Positions 1 to 9,244 of a DNA stretch of 64,000 nucleotides are shown one piece after another. Made by a program: the position numbers and the translations under genes. Source of the stretch: Pseudoalteromonas aurantia 208 (GTDB taxonomy: Bacteria > Pseudomonadota > Gammaproteobacteria > Enterobacterales > Alteromonadaceae); assembly GCF_014858725.1 (NCBI RefSeq), contig NZ_AQGV01000011.1, positions 124,001 through 188,000 of the forward strand, in the 5' to 3' direction. Under the pieces are notes generated by a model that was not told the DNA's origin, made no database searches, and saw only the letters and a list, made by a program, of their open reading frames with translations. The stretch's first letter is position 1. Each line of letters starts with the position of its first letter.

Positions 1-261
1 ACACAAACGGCACAGTTTAAACTGTATGAGTTTAAAGCGTGCCCGTTTTGCGTAAAAGTGCGTCGAGCGATTAAGCGAGAAGGGCTAAAAATAGAAACTC
101 GTGATGCCAAAGGTAATGCACAATATCGCCAAGAACTAGCAGAGCAAGGCGGCAAAGTAAAAGTGCCTTGTCTACGTATTGAACAAGATAACAAAGTAAC
201 TTGGTTATATGAATCAAGTGATATTGTCAGCTATCTACAAAAGCTCGATAACGCTGCATAA
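1..261 (+). CDS. Glutaredoxin-domain protein (5' end outside window)
   Basis: The reading frame is open from the first base to a TAA at 259-261, so only the last 86 residues are seen. They form a glutaredoxin/thioredoxin-fold domain: a beta strand ending in the dithiol motif CPFC (residues 14-17 of the visible part), then a helix, a conserved-proline turn (VKVPCL) and a C-terminal stretch with SSDIVSYL, typical of the glutathione-binding side of glutaredoxins. The family uses glutathione to reduce disulfides or glutathionylated proteins in the cytoplasm. The part before the visible frame could be a second domain or a membrane segment, as in glutathione S-transferase N-terminal-domain proteins; this cannot be decided. 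A GTG at 58 is inside the domain and is not the start. A strong palindrome follows 34 bp after the stop. Confidence 0.85.
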   Translation, partial: TQTAQFKLYEFKACPFCVKVRRAIKREGLKIETRDAKGNAQYRQELAEQGGKVKVPCLRIEQDNKVTWLYESSDIVSYLQKLDNAA

Positions 262-294
262 TTTGCCGTTCAATGAACAATGAGAAAATTTGAG

Positions 295-330
295 AATATG
301 GGTTGATATGCTAGCATATCAACCCATATT
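295..330. terminator. 36-bp perfect palindrome between the glutaredoxin gene and gltX
   Basis: The half-site aatatgggttgatatgct is followed directly by its exact reverse complement, so the stem has 18 bp and no spacer. A short T run (TTTTA) follows on the + strand. It lies 34 bp after the glutaredoxin stop and 28 bp before the gltX start, so it may act as a terminator or attenuator. A perfect palindrome without a loop is less usual for a simple terminator. Confidence 0.6.
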
Positions 331-358
331 TTATCGTCTGATATTTAAGAGAATCCAC

Positions 359-1843
359 ATGACTATCCGTACTCGTGTAGCCCCGTCACCGACAGGTGAT
401 CCGCATTTAGGCACCGCTTATATTGCACTGTTTAATTACTGTTTTGCTAAACAGCAAGGTGGTGAGTTTGTATTACGTATTGAAGACACAGACCAGGTGC
501 GAAGCACTTCAGAGTCAGAACTCGCAATTATGGATAGCTTACGTTGGTTGGGCCTTGAGTGGGATCATGGTCCTGATGTTGGTGGTGAGTTTGGCCCTTA
601 CCGCCAATCAGAACGTAGTGACATATATAAAAAATATGCACACCAGCTAGTTGAAGCGGGGAAAGCTTTCTATTGTTTTGCAACAGCTGAAGAGCTAGAC
701 CAAATGCGAGAAGAGCAAATGGCTGAGGGCTTACGTCCAAAATATGATGGACGTGGTTTACTCTTAAGCGAAGAGCAAATTAAAGCAAACCTAGAAGCCG
801 GTATACCTTACGTTATTCGTATGAAGATCCCAACAGAAGGCACGTTTAAGTTTAATGACTACTTGCGCGATGAAATAGAGATCCCGTGGGAAAATGTCGA
901 CATGCAAGTGCTATTAAAAGCGGATGGTTTCCCAACTTATTTCTTGGCGAACGTGGTCGATGACCATCATATGCAGATCAGTCATATTTTCCGTGGTGAA
1001 GAATGGATTAACTCCGCTCCTAAATTGCTAAAGCTTTATGAAGACTTTGGTTGGGAAGCGCCGGTATTAGGCCACCTACCACTACTACGTAACCCAGATA
1101 AATCGAAGCTTTCCAAACGAAAGAACCCAACCTCTATCAATTATTATAAAGAGATGGGCTTTTTACCTGAGGCTGTACTGAACTATCTTGGTCGAATGGG
1201 GTGGTCTATGCCTGATGAGCGTGAAAAGTTCACGCTAGCAGAAATGATAGAGCACTTTGATATGAAGCGAGTCTCATTGGGCGGTCCAGTATTTGATGTC
1301 GATAAGCTAAGCTGGCTAAATGGTCTTTGGATCCGTGAAAATTTGACTGACGAACAACTTATCCAGCGCTTTGTTGATTGGAAGTTTAATAGTCAAACAC
1401 TCGCGCGTATTTTGCCTGAAGCAAAAGCACGTATTAATACGCTATCAGACCTGGTTGATTTAGCGGGTCACTTTGTTGGCGGTATTCCTGAGTATGACCC
1501 TGCATTATTGACCGCAGGTAAAGCAGAGGAAGAGACTGTACGTCAAGCTCTACAATTTTTTATCTGGGAACTCGAAGGGCTACGTAACTGGGAAAAAAGT
1601 GAAATCTTTGCCATTGCTAAATCAGTATCAACTTTCCATGAACTCAAAATTAAAGAGTTTTTAGAACCAATTTTTGTTGCTGTGACGGGGAAAGCGTCGT
1701 CTACGTCGGTGTTAGATGCAATGGAAATCTTAGGTTCCGATCTATCCCGCGCACGTTTGCGTGTGGCGCTTGCACATATTGGTGTCTCGAAAAAGCAAGC
1801 TAAAAAGCTAGAAAAAGCTTATAGGGATTACCCAAACTCATAA
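359..1843 (+). CDS. gltX: Glutamyl-tRNA synthetase
   Basis: Class I aminoacyl-tRNA synthetase that charges tRNA-Glu with glutamate in the cytoplasm. The protein is 494 residues, the usual length of bacterial GltX. The N-terminus reads [13 protein letters not shown], the family's first strand, and the HIGH-type motif appears as PHLG shortly after it. The KMSKS-equivalent KLSKR is present near residue 255 within [12 protein letters not shown]. An in-frame upstream extension from 290 runs through the 36-bp palindrome and has no family similarity, so the ATG at 359, placed at the canonical N-terminus, is the start. A strong intrinsic terminator follows at 1868-1900, so it appears to be transcribed alone. 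Confidence 0.97.
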   Translation: MTIRTRVAPSPTGDPHLGTAYIALFNYCFAKQQGGEFVLRIEDTDQVRSTSESELAIMDSLRWLGLEWDHGPDVGGEFGPYRQSERSDIYKKYAHQLVEAGKAFYCFATAEELDQMREEQMAEGLRPKYDGRGLLLSEEQIKANLEAGIPYVIRMKIPTEGTFKFNDYLRDEIEIPWENVDMQVLLKADGFPTYFLANVVDDHHMQISHIFRGEEWINSAPKLLKLYEDFGWEAPVLGHLPLLRNPDKSKLSKRKNPTSINYYKEMGFLPEAVLNYLGRMGWSMPDEREKFTLAEMIEHFDMKRVSLGGPVFDVDKLSWLNGLWIRENLTDEQLIQRFVDWKFNSQTLARILPEAKARINTLSDLVDLAGHFVGGIPEYDPALLTAGKAEEETVRQALQFFIWELEGLRNWEKSEIFAIAKSVSTFHELKIKEFLEPIFVAVTGKASSTSVLDAMEILGSDLSRARLRVALAHIGVSKKQAKKLEKAYRDYPNS

Positions 1844-1867
1844 TCTAATTCTTTGAATTACATCTAT

Positions 1868-1900
1868 AAAAAGCCACATTTACCGTTTGTGGCTTTTTTT
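1868..1900 (+). terminator. Intrinsic terminator of gltX
   Basis: The stem AAAAAGCCACA pairs with TGTGGCTTTTT around a short loop and is followed by a run of seven T residues. It starts 24 bp after the gltX stop codon. It is likely to work on the + strand, and the A-rich left arm could also support termination from the other side. Confidence 0.9.
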
Positions 1901-1985
1901 ATACTTAAATTTCAACAGATTCGACCTCTTTTTGTAAATATTCTGATAACATAGCGCGGTTTTATAGCTGATAAAGAAAGAATAT

Positions 1986-2678
1986 ATGTTAAGTCGTTTT
2001 TACCAAGAACAAGGCGAGCACGTGGTGATCACCCGTGAGCAAGGTAGTCAATTTGCAAAACAAATCGCAGATGATTTTAATCCACTTCATGATGTTGATG
2101 CTAAAAAGTTTTGCGTACCTGGTGATTTACTCTTTGCGTTAGTATTGCAGCGTTATGGTATCAGCGACAATATGCACTTTTCATTCTTAGGTATGGTTGA
2201 TGAAACATCTCAATTGAATTTTCCGCAAGGAAATGAAGAATTTGATATCACCTCAAATGACAAAGTCATGATGTCAGTTAAACGTGATGGGGATGCTAAT
2301 CTTTGTCCGAGTCTTATTGAGAGTTTAACGAAAAAGTATGTCGAGTTTTCTGGAACAGCCTTTCCGCATGTAATTATCCCGCTCATGGCACAGCAAAATG
2401 TCATGATCAATCCTGCTCGACCTATGGTGATTTACGAATCAATGGCGATTCATTTGGATGATACAAATTTAGAAGCTGTTGAACTGGAGTCTGATACGCC
2501 TGAGTTTAGCTATGAAGGCAAGCGCGGTAAGATTATTTTGCGCTTCAAGCTACTTAATGGTGGAAAGCTAGTAGGCCGAGGTGAAAAGCATATGTTGGTA
2601 TCTGGGATTAGGCCATACTGTCAAGAGACTGTTGATGACTTAATTGCCTATTACAACAATAGAAAAGCAACATTGTAA
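1986..2678 (+). CDS. DUF3581 family protein
   Basis: A 230-residue protein of the DUF3581 family, found in marine gammaproteobacteria and without an established function. The N-terminal third contains DFNPLHDVDAKKFCVPGDLLF, cited here as NPLHDVD plus CVPGDLL, which resembles the active-site helix of MaoC-type hot-dog dehydratases and thioesterases (N-P-x-H then P-G). The C-terminal part (MVIYESMAIHLDD, then FEYEGKRGK-like strands) is compatible with a second hot-dog half. A lipid or acyl-thioester role would be inference only. It has no signal peptide, so it should be cytoplasmic. The start ATG at 1986 is preceded by AAAGAA, a weak ribosome site. It stands alone between a terminator and a hairpin. 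Confidence 0.85.
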   Translation: MLSRFYQEQGEHVVITREQGSQFAKQIADDFNPLHDVDAKKFCVPGDLLFALVLQRYGISDNMHFSFLGMVDETSQLNFPQGNEEFDITSNDKVMMSVKRDGDANLCPSLIESLTKKYVEFSGTAFPHVIIPLMAQQNVMINPARPMVIYESMAIHLDDTNLEAVELESDTPEFSYEGKRGKIILRFKLLNGGKLVGRGEKHMLVSGIRPYCQETVDDLIAYYNNRKATL

Positions 2679-2698
2679 CTAAGCGAAAGCAATGTTAG

Positions 2699-2721
2699 AT
2701 GCGCGCATCTATGGCGCGCAT
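2699..2721 (+). terminator. GC-rich hairpin after the DUF3581 gene
   Basis: ATGCGCGC pairs exactly with GCGCGCAT across a 7-nt loop, followed by TTGTTAT. It lies 20 bp after the stop and 42 bp before the next gene. The T run is poor, so termination is only likely. Confidence 0.5.
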
Positions 2722-2763
2722 TTGTTATACTTCGGCCACTTTATTTGTCTGTGAGTAGCCTCC

Positions 2764-3996
2764 ATGTCATTTCAATCTCTGCAATTAGCCCCTGAACTTA
2801 ATCAGGCGTTAAACACGCTTAATTTTTCCACTCCGACGCCGATACAACAACAAAGTATTCCTGAGATTTTAGCTGGACGAGATCTTTTGGCGACGGCTCA
2901 GACAGGCACGGGGAAAACGGCCGCTTTTATATTGCCAATTTTACATCAGTTATTGCAAGTACCTGAGCATAGTGGACAAGTTCGTGCTTTGGTACTTGCA
3001 CCTACCCGAGAGTTAGCACAGCAAGTTGCGAATAATACTCAAGCGTATGCCCAGCATACGGGCATAAAAGTTGCGTGTATTTATGGGGGAGCGAATATCA
3101 GCCCTCAAGAAAAAGCGCTAAGGGCAGGAGTTGATATTGTGGTGGCCACACCAGGGCGTCTTCTTGATCACTTATTAAAAGGGACATTGAAATTAGCATG
3201 TGTTTCTCACTTAGTATTTGATGAAGCTGATCGCATGCTCGATATGGGGTTTATTGGTGAAATAAAACGTATCATGCGTCATTTATCAGGAGATAGGCAA
3301 ACTTTACTTTTCTCAGCGACGTTAGATGATCAAGTACAGAAGCTGGCGGCTCAATGGCTGACAAAGCCGCAACGAGTTGGAGTTGACCCTGATAATAGCG
3401 CAGCGGAAAAAGTAGAACAGCTGTTTTATGCTGTGGATGATGATCGCAAGCGAGAATTGATGTCGCATTTGATAGGGAAAAATAACTGGCAACAAGTGCT
3501 TATTTTTACCAGAACGAAAAATATGGCTGATGAATATGCGAAAGAACTCAATAAAGATGGGCTTGCAACATTGGCAATTCATGGTGATAAATCGCAAGGC
3601 GCGCGAGACAAAGCACTCGCGCAGTTTAAATCTGGAAAAACACGTGTGTTGGTTGCAACGGATGTTGCGGCTCGTGGTATTGATATCATTGATTTAAATT
3701 ATGTTATTAATGCGCAATTACCATTTGTAGCCGAAGATTATATTCATCGTATAGGGCGCACGGGCCGTGCGGGGAAAGCAGGCACCGCTTTGTCTTTAGT
3801 GAGTATTGATGAACAATGGCTATTAGAAGAGTTGGAAGTACTGCTTGGTGAGCGTTTAACACCGCAATGGTTGCAAGGCTATGAACCTGATTTAACAAAA
3901 GAGCCTAAAGATAATCGAAAGAATTCAGCCAAATCACGAAAGCAAAGAGATAAAAAGCATATTTTAGGAAAGAGCGCGCACCGCCGTCGCCGATAA
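2764..3996 (+). CDS. DEAD-box RNA helicase, RhlE-like
   Basis: ATP-dependent RNA helicase of superfamily 2, 410 residues, cytoplasmic. All motifs are visible in order: the Q motif (FSTPTPIQQQSIP, residues 21-33), motif I AQTGTGKT (45-52), PTRELA (80-85), TPGR (129-132), DEAD (153-156), SAT (184-186), then in the second RecA domain the ARGID motif and HRIGRTGRAG. The lysine/arginine-rich tail after about residue 375 (KDNRKNSAKSRKQRDKKH) is a typical RNA-binding extension. These proteins work in ribosome assembly or mRNA turnover, often in cold adaptation. The sequence resembles the RhlE group most, but the assignment among RhlE, SrmB and DbpA-like paralogues is not certain. Confidence 0.92.
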   Translation: MSFQSLQLAPELNQALNTLNFSTPTPIQQQSIPEILAGRDLLATAQTGTGKTAAFILPILHQLLQVPEHSGQVRALVLAPTRELAQQVANNTQAYAQHTGIKVACIYGGANISPQEKALRAGVDIVVATPGRLLDHLLKGTLKLACVSHLVFDEADRMLDMGFIGEIKRIMRHLSGDRQTLLFSATLDDQVQKLAAQWLTKPQRVGVDPDNSAAEKVEQLFYAVDDDRKRELMSHLIGKNNWQQVLIFTRTKNMADEYAKELNKDGLATLAIHGDKSQGARDKALAQFKSGKTRVLVATDVAARGIDIIDLNYVINAQLPFVAEDYIHRIGRTGRAGKAGTALSLVSIDEQWLLEELEVLLGERLTPQWLQGYEPDLTKEPKDNRKNSAKSRKQRDKKHILGKSAHRRRR

Positions 3997-4097
3997 TTAT
4001 TGAGATAATGTTATTTTTGGTGCGACAGTATATGGGTTTTATTATTATACTTAATTGGTGCTAGAGTAAATCATATAGACAGTTAAGAGGTTGTCGA

Positions 4098-5063
4098 ATG
4101 AGCACAGATCCTGAGCTATTACAGCAAACAAAATCTCAAGAAACATTGGCAAAGTGGCAAAAAACCATTGATTTAATGGCCAGAGTTTTTAATGTACCGG
4201 CTGGTTTTATTGTACAGGCACAGGAAGCGGGCTTTTCGGTGCTGGTTGCAAATAAAAACAGCGAAAACCCTTATTCTGTTGGTGGGTTAATCCCCCTTGA
4301 AACCAATATTTTTTGTAAAAAAGTGGTGGCGGAAAATGCGGCACTGTACGAGCGTAATGCGAGTATTAATCCAGAGTGGGACTCTAACCCTGAAGTGAGC
4401 GAGGATGGTTTTGAGTCATACTTAGGGGTTCCTATTCATTGGCCTGACGGTAGCGCCTTCGGTACGCTGTGTGTGATGGACTTTAAAATCACATCATATG
4501 ATATCAGTATGGTTGAGTTAATTGAGCATCTGCGAGATATGCTCGAAGATGATCTTATATTGATGCACCGCTTTAGTAAAATGCGCACGATTGCGATGCT
4601 AGATCCACTGACCAATATTTATAATCGTCGTGCAGTTGTTACTTTGGCTGAACATAAACGTGATATTGCGCTAAAAATGGCGTTGTATTTTTATTGTATT
4701 TTCATTGACTTAGATGATTTTAAAGCGGTAAATGATCAATATGGACATATCATAGGCGATAAAGTACTGAGTAGTATTGCACAAGCGATAACAAGCGTCA
4801 GTCGAGATGATGATCTTGCTGGTAGGCTAGGTGGCGATGAGTTTTTGATGTTTGTGCAAGGACCAAATGGTGAATGGATTTCTGAATTAATGAAGCGGCT
4901 AGAAGAACAGTTTGAATTATTATTGACGCGTAATGCATTGCCCAAAGTAACGTTTAGTTATGGTAGTGCCGTAACCGATGAAAAGTTCATTGATTTAGAA
5001 CAATTAATTGCCCAAGCTGACAAGTCGATGTATCAAGCAAAAACGGCACGGCGTAAGGTCTAA
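4098..5063 (+). CDS. GAF-domain diguanylate cyclase
   Basis: A 321-residue predicted diguanylate cyclase that makes cyclic di-GMP from two GTP. Residues about 20-155 form a GAF-type sensor domain (ESYLGVPIHWPDG, GTLCVMD are typical), and residues 165-320 a GGDEF domain. The active-site loop is intact as GRLGGDEF (GGDEF at 245-249), and the inhibitory I-site RxxD is present as RDDD (236-239), so product feedback is expected. The metal-binding FIDLDDFKAVND segment is also conserved. There is no transmembrane segment, so the enzyme should sense a cytoplasmic ligand or redox state. It is alone on the + strand and converges with the metF-like gene across 28 bp. Confidence 0.93.
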   Translation: MSTDPELLQQTKSQETLAKWQKTIDLMARVFNVPAGFIVQAQEAGFSVLVANKNSENPYSVGGLIPLETNIFCKKVVAENAALYERNASINPEWDSNPEVSEDGFESYLGVPIHWPDGSAFGTLCVMDFKITSYDISMVELIEHLRDMLEDDLILMHRFSKMRTIAMLDPLTNIYNRRAVVTLAEHKRDIALKMALYFYCIFIDLDDFKAVNDQYGHIIGDKVLSSIAQAITSVSRDDDLAGRLGGDEFLMFVQGPNGEWISELMKRLEEQFELLLTRNALPKVTFSYGSAVTDEKFIDLEQLIAQADKSMYQAKTARRKV

Positions 5064-5091
5064 TAACGACTCTATATTTAAATTTTTATGA

Positions 5092-6048
5092 TTATGCAAT
5101 TTGCTTTTCAGCTAAGTTTAATTCCATGGTCGCTTTGAGTAATCGGTATAAGTTTATAGATGCATCGATTTCTTCTTTACGGTTAGTTAAACTTTCAATA
5201 TTTAACCCTAGCGGAATATCTAAGTGTGCACAGCTTTGCAAGATTAAATCTAGATTTTCTCGGCAAATACGTATGGATTCACTCAAAGGACTTGCTGAGT
5301 CTAACATGCGCCATTTTGTCGCCTCTGGCACAGAGATCCCTAACCACTCCATAAACTCTAGCGTTTTTTGTCCACCACAGGGAGTGAATGTTAAAATAAT
5401 ACGTTGTGGTGTGATCCCTTGCTGCTTGCATGTACGGACATAGCTGGTGATTAAGTCGATTGTGGCTTGAGCATTATATACGGCTTGAGATATGAAAAAT
5501 TTACACCCTTGAGCCGTTTTCTCGATTAATCGCTGTTGCTCATTTTTTTTATTTGCATGGCGTTCAGCGATGGTTACACCACCTAAGAAGAATGACTCTT
5601 GATGCTCTGAAAGTGCTTTATAAGCATCTGGTAAGCTTAACTTGATGTTGCCAGTAGAGGATGGACTGCCAACAAGTACGAGGTTATTGAGATCAAATTT
5701 ATCTTTGCTGTTGGTTAACCAGTTTTTAAATTCGGATGCATCACGCTGTGCAACACTTTTATATGTGATCACATCAAGATGAGAAAGTGTTTTAATTAAT
5801 TGACTATATTCACATGGATCTACGGTATTTTTAAATGGGAATGGTCTAGGCGCTTGAGTACGGCTGCTTTCATCTTGAATATCGTAGATGACAACGCCAT
5901 CATATTCGATTTCGTGTAATCGACCGAGTAATTTACTGGCGATGGTTTCCAATTGCGCTCTATCAGTCCCAATTTTTGGCGGGGTTGTACCTATAAGGTA
6001 CACACCTTGTTTAGGGTCTTGTATTTTCTCTTGCAGTGATAAAGCCAT
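5092..6048 (-). CDS. Methylenetetrahydrofolate reductase-family protein
   Basis: A 318-residue protein of the FAD-dependent methylenetetrahydrofolate reductase (MTHFR) superfamily, a TIM-barrel family that makes 5-methyltetrahydrofolate for methionine synthesis. It is not close to E. coli MetF over its length, but the barrel elements are recognisable: YLIGTTPPK near the start, VLVGSPSS at a mid strand, FFLGGVTIAERH, the CKFFISQAVYN segment (similar to the ITQxxFD strand of MetF) and ILTFTPCGG. Start: the ATG at 6048 has TGAGGA just upstream; an upstream in-frame ATG at 6057 lacks a ribosome site. A candidate tandem met box lies about 45 bp upstream (6093-6116), which supports a methionine-pathway role. 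It could act on a related C1-folate rather than being the main MetF. Confidence 0.8.
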   Translation of the reverse strand: MALSLQEKIQDPKQGVYLIGTTPPKIGTDRAQLETIASKLLGRLHEIEYDGVVIYDIQDESSRTQAPRPFPFKNTVDPCEYSQLIKTLSHLDVITYKSVAQRDASEFKNWLTNSKDKFDLNNLVLVGSPSSTGNIKLSLPDAYKALSEHQESFFLGGVTIAERHANKKNEQQRLIEKTAQGCKFFISQAVYNAQATIDLITSYVRTCKQQGITPQRIILTFTPCGGQKTLEFMEWLGISVPEATKWRMLDSASPLSESIRICRENLDLILQSCAHLDIPLGLNIESLTNRKEEIDASINLYRLLKATMELNLAEKQIA

Positions 6049-6092
6049 AATCCTCATTCCAGCCTAGGTCATTTTGATAGTGTAAATATAGC

Positions 6093-6116
6093 AGCCATTT
6101 AGACGTCTAGATAGAT
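6093..6116. promoter_or_regulatory. Candidate MetJ operator (tandem met boxes)
   Basis: The octamer AGACGTCT at 6101-6108 is the exact met-box consensus bound by the MetJ repressor. It is flanked in 8-bp phase by AGCCATTT (6093-6100) and AGATAGAT (6109-6116), weaker partial matches, as in natural operators that use two or more boxes. The site is upstream of the metF-like gene on the - strand and next to an AT-rich stretch that could hold its -10. Repression by S-adenosylmethionine-bound MetJ is inferred. Confidence 0.6.
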
Positions 6117-6306
6117 TTATTTGTTGAAACTTATTCAATAAACATGAATTATTTTCATGAACTAAGCCATGCTGCTGTAATTTATCGACATATTTTTTTA
6201 CATTTATCTGTCGAGTTCCGGTAAAAGTCGGGAGAATTTACGGCATAATTGCTCTGTTGAGTTAGCTAATAGCGCTAATTATAAAAATTGAGAGCAAGGA
6301 ACACAT

Positions 6307-9177
6307 ATGAAATTTAAATTATTGGCAACGAGTTTGGCGGTTACATTCGCACTAACTGGGTGTATAAGTAATAACAGTAAACAAAATGTCGTTACAGCAG
6401 AGAGTGCAGCGGTAAGTAACAAAGTATTTTCGCAAGAATATGTCATTGAAGAATTAGATAATGGCTTGCGGGTGATGATTGTGAAAACGGATTATCCAGA
6501 CGTTGTTTCATTGCAGATCCCCGTATCAGTGGGATCTCGTGATGAAGTAGAAGCGGGTAAAACTGGTTTTGCCCATTTCTTTGAGCATATGATGTTTAAA
6601 GGATCTGAAAAATATCCGCAAGATGTGTATTCAGATATATTGAAAAATTCGGGTGTAGACAATCGAGCATATACAACCAATGATTATACGAACTATTATC
6701 TCAGCTTTTCAAAAGAGCACTTGAATAAAGTACTTGAAATTGAAGCGGATATTTTCCAAAATTTATCTTATACAGAAGAGCAGTTTCGTACTGAAGCATT
6801 GACTGTAAAAGGTGAATACTTAAAGAACAATGCAAATCCGGTTCGCAAGTTACTGTCGGCAGTACGTAAAGAAGCCTTTGATACACATACCTATAAACAC
6901 ACGACTATGGGGTTTTTCGAAGACATTGAAGCGATGCCTGATCAAATGGCCTACGGACAGACATTCTTTGAGCGCTTTTATAAACCTGAATATGTGTCAA
7001 TGATCATTGTGGGCGACGTTGACCCACAAGAAACAATGAATGCAGTGAAGCAACATTGGGGGAACTGGAAAAAAGGTGACTTCAAGGCTGAGGTACCGGT
7101 TGAACCAAAGCAAACTGAAGCAAAGTACGTGCATGAGCAGTTCGAAGGTATGCCTGGACACTGGTTATTGGTTTCTTATAAAGGCGCGCCATGGTTACCA
7201 GAAAAGAAAGACCGAGCGGCATTGGATTTGATCTCAGAGCTGTATTTTGGTGAGAACTCAGCACTTTATCAAGAGCTTGTGGTTGATAAACAAATCGCCA
7301 GTCAAATGTTTCCGTATAACCCTGAAACTAAAGATCCAGGATTATTGCATGTGTTTGTTAAAGTTGAGAAAGAGCAAGACTTAGCCCGAGTGAGAGATGC
7401 CGTTAATCGTACGTACGCCGAAGCGCGCACTGAGCTAGTGGACGAAGATAAACTAGCCGCACTAAAATCAAACCGTAAATATAGCTTTATTAATGGCCTA
7501 GATTCATCGCAGGCCATTGCTTCAACGCTTGCCAGATATATGCATTTTAAGCGAGACCCTGAAGTGATAAATCAACTTTACTCATCAGCAGATTCGGTCT
7601 CCTCGGCAGATATTAGGGCCGTTGCGAATAAGTATTTTGTAGACACTAACCGTACAACGGTGACAATGTCAGATTTAGAGAAAGTATCAGGCTTCGAAGA
7701 AGAGAAACCACTTTCAGTGCTTGTTAATCAAGTTAAACAGCCAGTAGAGCAGCACTTCAAGGTGTTGGATAAAACCAATAGCTCTCCGCTTGTTGATGTG
7801 AATTTACTGTTTTATACCGGTGCAGCTGCGGATCCTGCCGGTAAAAAAGGTGTTGCAGCACTAACGGCTGCCATGATCGCCAATGGAGGTTCACAAACTA
7901 AATCTTACAAAGAAATTCAAGCTGCGTTATATCCAATCGCAGGTAGCTTTGGGTATCAAATTGATAAAGAAATGATTTCATTGCATGGCCGTGTTCATAA
8001 AGACAATGCGCAGCAATGGTATGATTTAATTAGCGCACAGTTGTTAGAGCCTGGTTTTCGAGAGGATGATTTTAAACGTCTAAAGAAAGAGCTTATCGAT
8101 GGGATTAAATCAGGGTTAAAATCATCTAATGATGAAGAGCTTGGTAAAGAAGTGCTTTATCACAAACTGTATCAAGGTCATCCATATGAAAGTTACAACT
8201 TCGGTGATTTGTCAGATTTAGAGGCATTAACACTTGCAGATGTGAAAGCGTTCTATCAGAGAGAGTTTACCCAAGCAAAACTCAATGTTGGGGTTACTGG
8301 TGAGCTTTCAAATACAGTTAAAGCACAGATGTTACAAGATTTAGCTAAATTACCTAAAGGGGAAGAAGCGCGTTTAATGGTGCCAGATGCGCCAGTATTA
8401 AGCGGTCGTCATGCAACAATTGTAGAGAAAAGTGCAAAGTCAACGGCGGTGTCTTTTGGCTTTCCAATAGATACAATTCGTAGCTCTAAAGATTGGACTG
8501 CTCTGTGGTTAGTCCGCTCATACTTTGGTGAGCACCGTAGTTCAAACAGTTTCTTGTATAAGCGTATTCGCCAAACCCGTGGCATGAACTATGGGGATTA
8601 CGCTTATATTGAGTATTTCCCACGCGGCATGTTCCAGACAAAACCTGATGCGAACTTAGGGCGTTCGGAGCAAATATTTCAAATCTGGTTACGTCCATTA
8701 CGCTCAAATAATGATGCACACTTCGCAACACGCGTTGCACAATTTGAGTTAGATAAACTGATTGCCAATGGTATGAGTGACAAAGATTTTAATGCGACGC
8801 GTAACTTTTTGAGTAATTTTGTACCGCAACTTGTTGCGAGCCAAAGTCGCCAATTAGGGTATGCCCTAGACGGGGAGTATTATAATACTGGGAACTTCGT
8901 TGAGTATGTGCGCAAGCAATTGGCCACTTTAACGGTAGATGACGTAAATCGGGTGATTAAAGAGACACTACAAACAGAGAATATGCATTACGTATTCATC
9001 ACTGGGGATGGTAAAGACATGCAACAACGTTTGGCGTCTGAGCAAGTATCTCCTATGAAGTATAATTCAGATAAACCTGATACTTTAATTAATGAAGATA
9101 AGCACATTGAGAGTTATCAGTTATCAATTCCAGCAGCAAATATTGATGTGCAAGATGTGAAACGACTCTTTGAGTAA
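6307..9177 (+). CDS. M16 family zinc protease, outer-membrane-type lipoprotein
   Basis: A 956-residue pitrilysin-like metalloprotease. The N-terminus is a lipoprotein signal with lipobox LTGC (Cys19), so the protein should be anchored facing the periplasm. The inverted zinc motif HxxEH is intact as HFFEH (His90, Glu93, His94), with a further glutamate expected in the helix around FRTEALTVKGEY. The family builds a clamshell from four similar domains; the second half (from about residue 500, with TGAAADPAGKKGVAALTAA) aligns to the first but has lost the HxxEH, as usual. It probably degrades peptides in the periplasm. It is a single gene, with AAGGA five bases before the ATG and a terminator just downstream. 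Confidence 0.93.
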   Translation: MKFKLLATSLAVTFALTGCISNNSKQNVVTAESAAVSNKVFSQEYVIEELDNGLRVMIVKTDYPDVVSLQIPVSVGSRDEVEAGKTGFAHFFEHMMFKGSEKYPQDVYSDILKNSGVDNRAYTTNDYTNYYLSFSKEHLNKVLEIEADIFQNLSYTEEQFRTEALTVKGEYLKNNANPVRKLLSAVRKEAFDTHTYKHTTMGFFEDIEAMPDQMAYGQTFFERFYKPEYVSMIIVGDVDPQETMNAVKQHWGNWKKGDFKAEVPVEPKQTEAKYVHEQFEGMPGHWLLVSYKGAPWLPEKKDRAALDLISELYFGENSALYQELVVDKQIASQMFPYNPETKDPGLLHVFVKVEKEQDLARVRDAVNRTYAEARTELVDEDKLAALKSNRKYSFINGLDSSQAIASTLARYMHFKRDPEVINQLYSSADSVSSADIRAVANKYFVDTNRTTVTMSDLEKVSGFEEEKPLSVLVNQVKQPVEQHFKVLDKTNSSPLVDVNLLFYTGAAADPAGKKGVAALTAAMIANGGSQTKSYKEIQAALYPIAGSFGYQIDKEMISLHGRVHKDNAQQWYDLISAQLLEPGFREDDFKRLKKELIDGIKSGLKSSNDEELGKEVLYHKLYQGHPYESYNFGDLSDLEALTLADVKAFYQREFTQAKLNVGVTGELSNTVKAQMLQDLAKLPKGEEARLMVPDAPVLSGRHATIVEKSAKSTAVSFGFPIDTIRSSKDWTALWLVRSYFGEHRSSNSFLYKRIRQTRGMNYGDYAYIEYFPRGMFQTKPDANLGRSEQIFQIWLRPLRSNNDAHFATRVAQFELDKLIANGMSDKDFNATRNFLSNFVPQLVASQSRQLGYALDGEYYNTGNFVEYVRKQLATLTVDDVNRVIKETLQTENMHYVFITGDGKDMQQRLASEQVSPMKYNSDKPDTLINEDKHIESYQLSIPAANIDVQDVKRLFE

Positions 9178-9209
9178 ACGACTTTATCATTATTGAAGTA
9201 AGTAACAAG

Positions 9210-9232
9210 GCCGCGAGTATATCGCGGCTTTT
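9210..9232 (+). terminator. Intrinsic terminator of the M16 protease gene
   Basis: GCCGCGA pairs with TCGCGGC across the loop GTATA, followed by TTTTC. It starts 33 bp after the stop codon and just before MITE copy 1. Confidence 0.85.
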
Positions 9233-9244
9233 CTGATTAATAAC

